Assembly: GCA_914767885.1 (NCBI GenBank) | Contig: CAJZBQ010000003.1 | Span: 705,472-769,471 of the forward strand | Reading direction: 5' to 3' | Source: Blepharisma stoltei | Lineage: Eukaryota; Ciliophora; Heterotrichea; Heterotrichida; Blepharismidae | Length of the DNA stretch: 64,000 nt | Part shown: one piece after another, positions 21,024 to 31,309 of the stretch | Layout: each line of letters opens with the position of its first letter | How positions within the stretch are numbered: the stretch's first letter is position 1 | Notes under the pieces: model-generated | What the model saw: the letters and a program-made list of their open reading frames with translations, nothing else | Told to the model about the DNA's origin: nothing | Database searches by the model: none | Position numbers and translations under genes: made by a program

Positions 21024-22272
21024 TTAACTCTTCGATGGAGCTCTTTTATTAATCCAATCTACTATTTTTTGAGTGATTTCAAAAATCTCTGGCTCGTGGC
21101 ATATATCATGTCTCATTTCTTTATAATACACCAATTCCTTATCTTTCACCAGAGAATAAAATGGTGACGTCTATGGAAGATGGACTTCGAGACTCTCCAT
21201 ATGGAGTATATAGGACTTTTCTAGATGAGGCTGAAATAATGCCTCTGTCACTTTTTGAAGTAGGCCTTCGGGTTTGAGGAGGCTGAAGAGGAATTTTGCT
21301 TCTTTGCGGGAGGTTTTCCATTCCCTTGCCAGATAGGCTAGACAGTTTTGACTCCCACTTAGTCTTTGCTTATCGGGACTAGCATGGAATCCGCATGGGG
21401 TGGCTCTAGCTAATCTTTAGGTTAGGTGGGCTTACGCCATATAGGCTAGCGGTCTATCCGCTTATAGCCTTATAATTTTATCTTTTATCTTCCACCTTAG
21501 AATTTTTCACAAAATCTTTATTCAGTTGCTCACTTACCATAATATCATCTCCGCCCTGAAACAAAATAAAAGGAACTCTCACATTTCCTAGCTGAGGGCT
21601 TAATTCATCAAAAGCTCTTAATAGCGCTGCTCCAGTCCTCGCATTAAGTCTTCCATTATAATTTACTGGGTTTTCTCTCTGATACTGTTCCACATAAGGA
21701 TTTCTTGACAGCATACTTATATCAGCAGGCTTTGTAGGAAGCCCAGGACAGCAGCAGGCCAAACATCTAATAATTTTCACTAACCATGGCTCTAAATCTG
21801 GATTAATTCCTAGCGCAGGTGCAAATAAAATCATCCCGGTGACTATATTTGGTATCTGCAAAGCAATGTTCACACAAATGGCGCCTCCCATGCTTTCCCC
21901 TATTATAAATACAGGCGTTCCTTCTGAGTAATGTTCCCTTGCTTTTGAAATATACTCGATTCCGCAATTAACGTACTCGTCCACACTTCTAATGTTTCCT
22001 CTTGGACCACCACTGTTTCCATGGCTTTCTTGGTCAAATGCTAAAACTGCGAAGTTATTTTGATATAAAATACTTGCGGTGTAAGCGAAATTGAATGATG
22101 AAACGTGCATCCCATGAAAAAGAAATACAAGAGCTTGGGGGTTTGGGATGTGGTATCGGTAAGTATCTAACTTGCAGCCTTTGCTTGATTTTAAAAGGAG
22201 CCAGGACTCTTCAGGGTAGTCTATTCCAGCTCCGGGGACATGGCCTTCATACTTGCGCCACCACTCTGACAT
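21024..22272 (-). CDS. alpha/beta hydrolase, monoglyceride lipase-like (paralogue B), split by a retroposon
   Basis: A sister of the 19228 gene. MSEWWRKYEGHVPGAG start, FLFHGMH oxyanion loop, nucleophile in GES127MGG, acid in FQGGDDIMVS, and the catalytic His in KEMRHDICHEPE on the far side of a 346 bp insertion. The 12 bp target duplication joins NSKVEDK to ELVYYKEM, as in paralogue A (VEDKEFVYYEEM). The restored protein is 300 aa and all catalytic residues are kept. Retained insertion would remove the catalytic His. Confidence 0.85.
21151..21496 (+). mobile_element. SINE-like retroposon E6 with 12 bp target duplication
   Basis: TTATCTTTCACC (21139-21150) and TTATCTTCCACC (21485-21496) flank the insert with one mismatch. 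On the + strand it starts AGAGAATAAAATGGTGACGTC, sharing the ATAAAATGG head with E1, E3 and E8, and ends in an AT tail. It is inserted antisense to the hydrolase gene. Confidence 0.7.
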
Positions 22273-22443
22273 TTATTTTAATTTTAGACAAATAATGAAA
22301 CTGTGAGAAATTGCATCAAATAATTTATATAAATTAATAAGCAACATATTAACAAAAATCTTTAATATATTGATTTATAATTATAACAAAATTCTGCGTA
22401 TCATTAAATTTTCTATTTAATTTATCCTTATATTGATAATTAT

Positions 22444-25400
22444 TTAAACTTCGCCTTCATCAAATTTTCTCTGAGCCTTCAATTTCTGCGGCTTTGGGCA
22501 GAGTCTGCCTAATTTTTTGCACTCTATGCATTTATCAGGACTATACACATCTTCTCCATTATATTCAGCATGAAAGTTACATTCTGGCCTATGATAATGA
22601 TTTCCATGCACTAATGTTGGCGCTCTTATGCACGAACACCTAAAGCAAAATTCAATTCCACAATCAGGCTGGGTGCATTTTACATGATCGCAGGCGTTGT
22701 CCTTTAGATAAGGATAATGGCATCCTGGACATTCAGATACTGACTCTCCTTCTTTTTCTAAGTCTCTCAAGAGTTCTTTTCTTTCATTCTCATCACAGCT
22801 TCCTTCGTGCTGATCTTTCAGACATGCAGCACAAAATTTAGCTTTACATTGAGGACACCTTACCTTGTTTTGATCTATTTCAAATTCTGAATTGCACTTA
22901 GGGCATTCTGTGATTTTGTATTGCTTTTTTATTGAAATTTTATTATAATGGTCCCATTTTTCTGGACTCAAATTGGCAATCATAATACTTCCGTCTACTA
23001 TCTCTAGGCACTCTGGAATAGGGCATTTAATTCCATTTATTATTCTCCCAGAATCTATTTCGCTTTCTAAATATCCCACTAACTCCCCCTCCGTGAGCGA
23101 ACCAAACCATTAGAAAAATCCATATTTTTTTGCCAAAAACCCACCCTCTGTGAACGAACCAAAATTTTTTTATAAAAAATTTTGATATATAAGTTGTAAT
23201 TATTATAATGAAATCTCGGGCTAATTTTGTTTAATTTTAAACAAATTGCGTTTTAAAACATAAATTTTATAAATTAAATTAATATTTGCTTTCCAATTGT
23301 TGTGAATAAAGATTTTTTTAAATTTCGAAAAAAAAAATTTCTATCAAATTTCTATATAAATTTTTTTAAAAAAAAAATTAAACGCGAACAAGATTTTTTT
23401 GTTCGCTCGGAGGAAGAGTAAGCAATTTTTGCAAAAATAATGGTCGCAGGACAATGTAAGCATTTCTGCTCTTGAAAACTCTTCAATGCAAACCGCACAG
23501 CTTTTTTTAGATGGCAGAGGAGCAGGGTCTTCAAATTTCTTTAAAACTGAGATGTCAATCTCTTCTATCATTCTCCCACAAAAATAACAGACACTACCAT
23601 TATCATTTACACATGAGTTAAAGCAGCCTTTACAAATTGTGCAGGGACACAAGCTTGGATTTAAGTCTTCTTGATTAAAGCTTCCCTTACAAATGTCACA
23701 GTAAAATTTATGATGGGTAGAAATCAGTTCATACTCTCCTTTACTGAAATTTCTGTGACAGAAAATACAATTTTGTGGTAAATAGCTGAATGATTCACAA
23801 TTGATACACAGTCAATGTGTCTTACACTTTACCAAGCTAAATTCTGTAATAACCTCTTGGCAATACCCACAAACAGGCTTCACAATCCCAACAATTTCTT
23901 CCATCCTAATTTCTTCTTCACAAATAGGACAAATTTTGGTTTGCGACACAATATTACTAATGCAGCTGTCACACATGCACTTGTGCTTATTCCTAAAATC
24001 TTCCTGCTTTTTCCTTCCTTCACAGTTAGGACATATGATGATTCCTTGTCCCCTATCTATTTTGTGCTGATATTGTTTTTGCCTTTCTTCTCTCATCTTG
24101 TCATAGTCTTGCCAGGTATTTCCTAATACGGCTTTTACTTCGTCTTGACTAATTTCTTGGGTACACATCAGGCATGTTATAGGTGAGGTTTTTTCGAATG
24201 GGTTTAGTAAGAACATCCCTGCTGTTTGCTGCTCTAGGCAGTCGATTATGTCCTCTTGGCAGTATAAGTGACCGCATTTTAGCATAATGCAAGCTTGTTT
24301 TTCTTGGCAGTAAAAGCAGATTTCTAATAGTCGACAAGCGAAATTATCGCTCTTAGCCAATTTTAATAGATTTTCTTCAGCTTTAGTCAAATCGCTTAAG
24401 GATGGGCTATAATTGCAGTTATCTAAGCTTGTAAATTCATTCCAAAAGCTAGAAATCCTCTGACCGAAATCTGGGAGAAGATCCGATCTATGCAACTTAT
24501 TACTCACTGATAAATGATATAAATTTTCATATAAATACTGGACATGATTCAGCAGTTTTGCTGTGTAGTCTTCTGGAGCTCCTCGGACTGCTTGTTGATC
24601 ACTACGATTCTGTGATCCTTGAGGCAAAAATTGGCATGTTTCTAAGTCATAGCAGTCGTCTTGAATTTGTTTATGGGTGTAAAGCAAATCATAATGCCCA
24701 GGCTTCAATAGTAAATACATATCAGAATTATTGCTTTCTTCAGGCTCAAAAGTATGAATGTCCAGTCCATCTCTTCTTAAGCAAATATGGTGGATCCTTA
24801 TCTGAAGAGCTTCTGACATACAATTAAAGGCCACTCCTTCAGCTTCTTCTCCCATTTTCATCATTTTCATATACACAGACTGAGTAGTCCCGTATCCAAT
24901 TTCATCAGAGATTAGAAATCCAGAAAGTTTTGTGCTTGTAGAATTATCAACTAAGTATAAAGAAGCAATTGCTCTCATTTCTCTGACAATAGTCTCATCA
25001 TCGTTTATATCTTGAAAAATATTTTGAGCCTCTTTTATAGCTGACCATACATTTGCCTTTTTGCAGCTATATAAATAATCTAGGAGCTTTAAAAATTCTT
25101 TTCTGCGACTAAACCCATTAATTTCTCTAAAAATTCCTTGTCTTTTCTCAAGCTTGCTTATAAACTTTTCAAACTGGCTTAAATTTGTAGTTGGTCTACA
25201 CAAGTGCTCGATATAGCTGACTCCTACAGCGCGATAATAGCAGTTCCCATCACCTCTTGACCTTCTGAATGCTGCATATTCTGTCCCCAATTTTTCAATA
25301 CATTCTATTATTTTGCTGTTAAAAGCAAATTCACTCTTCAGATAATATATATTTATTCTTGATTTTCCTACAGTTTCTGGGTATTCTTCATCGCCACCTT

Positions 25401-25827
25401 CTATCTTTTGTATCTCTGGTTCTGCGTTTTTTTCTTCTTTAACTATTACGTTCCAAATTTTCCCATTTTCAGACTTGTATAGAGTGACTTGAGATCCGAC
25501 TAAAGGTTTAACTTTATCGATTGTAAACAGATTTTTTGGGACTATTATGCAAACAGAAGAATTGTATGAGGCTTGAACATTCACTAAATAGTTCTCTATT
25601 CGGTCTTCAACGATAATTCCGTCAACTGTGGAGTATGCATTGTATAGCTCAGCTTTATGATATTTGTCATTGTAATGGTAAATCCTTATCACAGAGTTTA
25701 TAGGGGCTTTACTAATTCACGATGACGGGAGTGCAAGGTGCATTTGGTCTTCTGGTATGTATACTAGCAATTTATTGTCCTTGACTATCTGAGCACGCCC
25801 AAATACTTCCCTTTTATTTAGTTCCAT
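22444..25827 (-). CDS. otubain (OTU) deubiquitinase fused to multiple zinc modules and an RBR E3 ubiquitin ligase
   Basis: This is one minus-strand gene of 1014 aa after removal of a 339 bp MITE. It starts MELNKREVFGRAQ. TGA Trps occur at PSSWISK and KTHWLCINC. An OTU/C65 domain spans about residues 180-385, with the catalytic DGNC196YYRA and the His in PGH378YDLLY. Four Cys-rich zinc modules follow (~504-555, 599-640, 653-692, 709-751). Then comes an RBR triad: RING1 C777-C827, IBR 862-898, and RING2 920-953 whose NAC933DH carries the likely catalytic Cys. RBR ligases pass ubiquitin through that Cys; otubains cut ubiquitin chains. Both active sites look intact. The MITE falls in RING1, and its removal rebuilds FCKNC-LVGYLES. 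Confidence 0.88.
23082..23420. mobile_element. MITE/IES inside RING1 of the OTU-RBR gene
   Basis: A 339 bp copy between TA 23080-23081 and TA 23419-23420. It carries CTCCCCCTCCGTGAGCGAAC at its left end and the usual second inner copy about 55 bp in. Its right end is shortened (CGGAGGAAGAG). Precise TA excision leaves a coding length that is a multiple of three. Confidence 0.9.
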
Positions 25828-25972
25828 TTTCAATATTTATAGAATATAAAGCATTTTTATAAGGTTTTTCTTAATATAATCTCAGAATTACTATTTGAAA
25901 GTCTTAATTATTTACAGAAAAATAAAAATTTATTTTATTATCAATCATTTGGACAGTTTTTCAATACATTCA

Positions 25973-26975
25973 CTATTTCACATCCACAGAAATCTCATCT
26001 TCACTAATATTATTGCTGATATCTATCGGACTAGATGGGATTTCAGTGTTATCTAGCGCTCCACTAGCAGAGATTTTTGAATCAGTACTTTTTTGCTTGT
26101 TTTTAAAGAATTGGAACATTCAAAAAGCTACAAATGATCCTGCCTCAATCAGAGTTCTGCAAACAATGAAGCAATATACAGCAATAAAGCCTAGTGATAC
26201 TGGAGCACTGTCCTTGGAGAATTTGATATGCTCACTCACATTGGAAATCATAATTGAGCCAAAAACTGCTAACTCCCCCTCCGTGAGTGAACAAAAAATT
26301 TTGTTCACTCATGGAAGGGTTAATGTTTTTTTTATACAAATTTTAAAAATATTTTTTTTTGAAATTCAAAAAAATCCTAATTCGCAAAAATTGGGAAGCA
26401 AATATTAATTTAATTTATAAAATTTATGTTTTAAACGCAATTTGTTTAAAATTAAACAGAATTAGTTCGAGATTTCATTATAATAATTATCACTTATATA
26501 TCAAAATTTTTTTCAATTTAAAAAATTTTTGTTGACTCACGAGGGTGGGTTTTTGGGCAAAAATAGGGATTTTTTTAATGGTTTTGCTCACTCATGGAGG
26601 GGGGAGTAAGAAAATATAAGAGACCAACAAAAAGATTATTGAAATATTTTGAAATTTTTCCCAGTTGAGGTTTGCTGCTCTTTTTGATATTAGAGATTCA
26701 GCAAATACAAGGGTAAAATCAGCAAATAATATAATAGCTGAGGTGATTAAATATACTCTGGCATATGTTTGCTTTGTAAAGGACTTTGGATCGTAAAAAG
26801 CAACTACTAAGCACGTAATTGCAAGTAAAACTGTAAATAGCGGTAGCAGGATAGAGCTAAAAAAGTTCATTTCACCTGAAACAATAGAGTCGTCGATGGG
26901 TTCTGTTCTGTACTTTTCTCTTCCAGTGCTGTGGTTGCCCAGTGTAAACGTTCATCCTTCTCTCGAATCGTCCAT
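25973..26975 (-). CDS. four-TM membrane protein, split by a MITE
   Basis: A minus-strand protein of 221 aa starting MDDSREGWTFTLG (TGA Trp). Four hydrophobic segments follow (SSILLPLFTVLLAITCLVV; VYLITSAIILFADFTLVFA; NISIIFLLVSYIFLAVFGSI; SLGFIAVYCFIVCRT), then an acidic Ser-rich cytosolic-looking tail ending DEISVDVK-TAG. Removing 26272-26608 joins SYIFL to AVFGSIM inside TM3. No family is recognised. The tail and four-helix layout suggest a small membrane scaffold or channel-like protein; this is inference only. Confidence 0.75.
26272..26608. mobile_element. MITE/IES inside the four-TM gene
   Basis: A 337 bp copy between TA 26270-26271 and TA 26607-26608. The hairpin (GTGAGTGAAC...GTTCACTCATGGA) is at its left end, so it lies in the opposite orientation to the 23082 copy relative to the window. 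Confidence 0.9.
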
Positions 26976-27123
26976 TTATATAAAATTGCAGACACATTAG
27001 GTCATTCTTTGTTTATAAGAGTATTTAGAAATTTAAATATCTTTCTCTAGAAGCAGGGAGGCATTATTTAATCATTAAATTAATTTGTCATATTTTTATA
27101 GCAGATATTTTATTAATGATATA

Positions 27124-29294
27124 CTACTCTTTCTTTGCCGCTTCAGCAGCCTTTTTTTGTTTCTTCCATGACTCAGCTGTCTTTAAGATTTTATCTTCAA
27201 GCTCTTCCCCTTTTATATCTATATCAATGTCTTTGAAATCTTCAAAAAAATCCGCTTCTTCTATGTCATCTTTCCAAAGATGAGAATCATCCTTAAATGG
27301 CCCTTTATTCGCTTTCTCTTCAAATATTTCATACAGATCCTCAAAATATTCGTCTTTTTTCTCTGGGAACATGACCTCTTTAAAAGCCTCACTCTCTGCT
27401 TTTAATTGAAACAAAAACTCTTTTTCTAATAAGCTCAGCTTATATTAAATTTTTCTTTAAAATTTAAAATTTCAAAAAATTAAGTTGTATTATACTTGCA
27501 CTATAAAAATTAGAATTTTTTAAAAATCCAATTAAAAGAGGTGTCCTGATGCTTTTTTTTATTCCAGTATAAAGTGAAGGAGTCAGTATTTTTAAAGGTT
27601 TCAAGCTCCTCATTAAGCTCTTCATTCTTAAGATCCCAACTTTCCCAAACCTTTCTGGCTTTTTCATAAGTCTCGTCCTTTTCGAAATCTTCTTCAGAGT
27701 CCTCACCTTCTCTATGGTCTCCAAAAGACCCTTTGAGTACTTCTTCGTTGTGCTGCTTCATCAGTCCAAACATTTTTTTCATGTTTTCTATATCTTTTGC
27801 TCGAGTTTCACTAGGGGGTTCATGCGCAAATAAGTCTTCTGGGTCTTTTTGAGCATCTCTGTGGGAAATTGCATCAAATCTTTCTAAATGGTCAATGTGA
27901 GAAGTATTGTAGAGGACATCGTATTTTTTCTTAATTTCTGCTTCTAAGCCAATTATGTCTTTTAATTTTTGATCCCAGGCGTTATAGGAGTGTATTTTAT
28001 GTTTAGGACGGCCTAAGAATTCTCCAAAGTCATACTCAAAAAACCCTTGGTTTGTTTTTCTGCCTAACTCCCCTCTCTCATGAGCGAACAAAACCGCTGG
28101 AAAAATCCCTATTTTTTTTGGGTAAAAAGACACCCTTCTCAATGAAAGCGAACAAAAAATTTATTATGAAAAATATTTCGTAATATAGAATTATGAAATC
28201 TTGAGCTAATTGCATTATAAGCATAATTTTAATTATTAAATTTTTTTTGCAAATTAGGATTTTTTAAATTAAAAAAAAATTGATTATATTTTTATAGAAA
28301 CAAAAATTAACCCCGTGTGAAAAAAATATTATTCTCACACAGAGGGGGAGAGTAAACAGCCTGCTTCAACCATTTGTGCAAGCAGAGGACATGGTCGAAA
28401 TTTATCATCCCCAGTCTCCTTATGAAAAATCCTCAGTCCTTCTAACAATACATCAATCCCAATATAATCAGCATATTCCAGCGGCCCAATAAAATTAAAA
28501 AGTGACCTTCGCACTGCATTATCAATATCTTCTTTCCTCGCCACCCCTTCATGCAAAGCATAAGCAGCTTCATTTATAAGTAAATAAAGAGCCCTATTCG
28601 CAATAAACCCAGGGGTATCAAGACATATAGCAGGCTTAAAGCTCATTTCTATAGCATAATCACACGCCTTTTGTACTACCGCTTCTGAGCTACCCGAATG
28701 CGCCACAATTTCACATGCATTATATTTGATCGGATACTGTGGAAAATGCATCCCAAGAATCCTATGTGGTGCCTTTGTATTTTTTGCTATTTTCCCTATT
28801 GAAATATGATTAGTCGTGCTTGCTATCACAGAATTTTCACTTGTGTATTTCTCAATCTGTCTTATGACGTCGTTTTTAAGCACCAAGTCTTCATCAATGC
28901 TTTCTATTACAAAATTAGCATAGGATGTGTCTTCAAGATTCTGAGACCATGTGATTCTTTCTGGAGAACTTGCAAAAATGCAAAAAAAATTCTTTTATGC
29001 CATAAAATTATATTAATTTTTGCATTTTTGCAGTTTTCTCCATTTGTGTTTTTTAGTAATTTTTGAAAGTTCTCGATTCTTTCTTTCTATTACTTCATAA
29101 GCGTATGAGGTGCTTATATCTACCAATTTATTTTTGTCATACAGCCATTTCTGAAAATATGCGTTGGAATATGCTAGTTTTTCTTCTGAAATATCGATTA
29201 GACGGACTAAAGCCTTTGAATTGCAGCTTGCAGCTAATGCAATAGCAGATCCATAGTGTCCTGCGCCTACTACTGCAAGGGAAAGTAAAGACAT
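27124..29294 (-). CDS. 3-hydroxyacyl-CoA dehydrogenase with long acidic C-terminal extension
   Basis: The minus-strand gene starts MSLLSLAVVGAGHYGSAIALA (Rossmann GxGxxG). It continues with ANFVIESIDEDLVLK and the NSVIASTTNHISIGKIA / ILGMHFPQYPIK core of 3-hydroxyacyl-CoA dehydrogenase. The C-terminal domain follows (DTPGFIANRALYLLINEA, EAGCLGRKTNQGFFEY). The enzyme oxidises 3-hydroxyacyl-CoA with NAD+ in fatty-acid beta-oxidation. The catalytic His is in GMHFPQ, where most members have HFxNP. About 270 extra residues, acidic and Lys/Glu-rich, follow the normal end (EDSEEDFEKDETYEKARKVW). Three IESs are removed (42, 288 and 68 bp), leaving 590 aa in frame. The extension is unusual for the family. 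Confidence 0.8.
27445..27512. other. 68 bp TA-bounded IES in the dehydrogenase tail
   Basis: Flanked by TA 27443-27444 and 27511-27512. Removal joins WIFKKF to YKLSLLEKEF in frame on the minus strand. Confidence 0.65.
28067..28354. mobile_element. partly decayed MITE/IES in the dehydrogenase
   Basis: A 288 bp copy between TA 28065-28066 and TA 28353-28354, with worn ends (CTCCCCTCTCTCATGAGCGAAC; CTCACACAGAGGGGGAGAG). Removal rebuilds the family motif EAGCLGRKTNQGFF exactly. Confidence 0.9.
28979..29020. other. 42 bp palindromic insert in the dehydrogenase, probably a non-TA IES
   Basis: The dehydrogenase frame meets two TAA stops within a near-perfect palindrome (GGAGAACTTGCAAAAATGCA / TGCATTTTTGCAGTTTTCTCC, 28963-29041). 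No TA pair gives an open frame. Deleting 42 bp between TGCA repeats (28979-28982 and 29021-29024) gives QKCIFASSPERITW in frame. The boundary is a best fit, not proven. Confidence 0.5.
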
Positions 29295-29307
29295 TTTATA
29301 ATTACAT

Positions 29308-30225
29308 TTATAAATGATTATTCATTTCTAAGTGCTCAAGCCGAAGTGATAACCAGTTAATAGTCCTCCCAATGATTTCTGGGAATTCTGGCTCATTTGC
29401 GATGAAATGGTGCATATTTTCGTAGATTACGAATTCTTTGTCTTCAGCCCGCGACCATCTGCCGAACGTTTCTGCTTGTTCTGGGTCTGAAAAATTGTCT
29501 TTTCCACCTTGGAAAAGGATAAAAGGCGTTTTTATGTCCCATAATCTCCCTCTAAGCCTCTCTATAGCATTGATTAAATTTACCGTTGTACCAATTTGGA
29601 TTCTCCCTTTTACCATGTCAGGGTTTTCGTTTCACCATGAAGTATTATGAGGATTTCTCGATAAAGTTTCAATATCAATAGGCTCTGCCAGCATTGCAGG
29701 ATAACAAAAAGAAATTCACTTGGAAAACTTATATTGGCATCGTGAAAAATTTGAATTTACTCCAATCTGGGGTGCAAAAAGAATAAGGCCTTTTATGACA
29801 GCTGGGTAGCTTAAAGCGATTTCTAGACAAATTGTGCCACCAATTCCGTCACCTGCTAAAAAGATTGGGGTGTCTTTAGGGTAATGCTCTTTTGCTCGAA
29901 AAATGTATTCGGCTGCGTCTTCGTAGGTATTGTTTAGATCAGAATATACACCTCGAGGACCGCTGCTTTTGCCATGGCCAGCTTGATCGAAAGCAAGGAC
30001 TTCAAATTTCTGCTTGGCAAGTTTGGAGGCGAAGTGGGTGTAATAGCTTGAAGAAGAAAATGACCCGTGAAATAGAAAAATAAGAGCTCGGGGGTTTGAT
30101 ACTGGGTAGCGGTAGGTATGGAGCTTGTGGCAAGAGCTGGAATGCAGAGATAGCCAGTCTTCTTCTGGGAAAAAGACACCTGCACTAGGAATCACGCCTT
30201 GGTATTTGACCCACCAGTCACTCAT
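29308..30225 (-). CDS. alpha/beta hydrolase paralogue C lacking the catalytic serine
   Basis: An uninterrupted 305 aa sister of paralogues A, B and D: MSDWWVKYQGVIPSAG start, FLFHGSFS oxyanion loop, SRNPHNTSWWNENP cap with a TGA Trp. The acid region (FQGGKDNFSDP) and His (ENMHHFIANEPE) are kept. The nucleophile elbow reads GDG127IGG instead of GES-x-GG, so the Ser is replaced by Gly. It is therefore probably a pseudo-enzyme, binding lipid or a partner without hydrolysis. The stop is 14 bp from the neighbouring dehydrogenase start, so the two may be closely spaced transcripts. Confidence 0.8.
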
Positions 30226-30362
30226 TTTAATTAGCAAGCAGTTATCTTAATGTAAATTTAATCATAAATTATTAAATGAGCTATAAATTTAAAAGCAAAT
30301 GGTTATTAATAAAGCAAATTTACTGGCAGTAGTCTTTAATTATCTATTTTCTAGAGAATCTA

Positions 30363-31268
30363 TTAAATCCTATCATTCATCCATCTTAGAGTTTTATCGA
30401 CTATCTCCGGAAATTCAGGCTCATTTCCAATCGCATGATACATTTCTTCATAAAACACGAATTCTTTGTTCTCAACTGCACAGCTGCTCACAAAATCTCG
30501 GGCATGACCAGGATCACAGGACTGATCTTTTCCTCCTTGAAAATATATAAATGGGGTTGTTAAGCCATAAAGCTGCCTGCTGAGCTTATTTAATGCGTCT
30601 ACCATAGTAAGAATGCTTCTCATTTCTATTGCTCCTGAATAACAATCAGGGTTATCATCCCATCAGCTTCCATGGGCAGGGTTCCTTGAAAAGAGATCTG
30701 AGCTCATTTTGGGGATAGTTATGCTTGGCTTGCACCAGGTTAGAAATCTCATTATTTTTATATTACATGAGGACAGTTTAGGCCCATTACTGATTCCTGG
30801 AGCATAAAGGATCAGCCCTTTAATAAGATTTGGGATCTTTAAAGCAATGCTTAAAGCAATAGTCCCTCCCAAACTTTCTCCAGCAAGAAAAATAGGTGGA
30901 TTTTCAGGATACAAAGCCCTCACTTTTTCAATATACTCAATATGGCTTGTATAAGTAGCCTCAAGATCTAGAATCAGCCCTCTTGGCCCTGAACTTTTTC
31001 CGTGACCTAGCTGATCTATTGCGAAAACTGCAAAGCCATCTTGATATAGTCTGCTTGCCAAATAAGTATGATAGCTAGCTGCTGAAAAGGAGCCGTGAAA
31101 TATAAAAACCAGTGCTTTAGGCTCTGAAACGTGAAACCTATAAGTGACAAGATCGCCATAAGCTCTATCAGATTTTTGAGTTATAGGCATCCAATTTTCA
31201 GACTCATAGAAAATTCCTGCACTAAGTATCAAGCCTTGATACTTCTGCCACCATTCTTGATTCGCCAT
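30363..31268 (-). CDS. alpha/beta hydrolase, monoglyceride lipase-like (paralogue D)
   Basis: An intact 301 aa member. MANQEWWQKYQGLILSAG start, FIFHGSFS oxyanion loop, GES132LGG nucleophile, FQGGKDQSCDP acid region, EEMYHAIGNEPE His. TGA Trps lie in GSWWDDNPD. It is closest to the neighbouring serine-less paralogue C. It is tandem and co-oriented with paralogue C; paralogues A and B lie further downstream on the same strand, beyond the OTU-RBR, four-TM and dehydrogenase genes. No IES is needed. Confidence 0.85.
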
Positions 31269-31309
31269 AATTTATTAGTGTTATTAGCACCTGTTATTTA
31301 AACAATTAG

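Noticed and set aside
23801-24126. Plus-strand frames opposite the OTU-RBR gene
   Set aside because: Antisense of zinc modules with spaced Cys; no independent support.
26013-26408. Plus-strand frame over the four-TM gene
   Set aside because: Antisense shadow that runs into the MITE; the minus frame has TM segments and a consistent junction.
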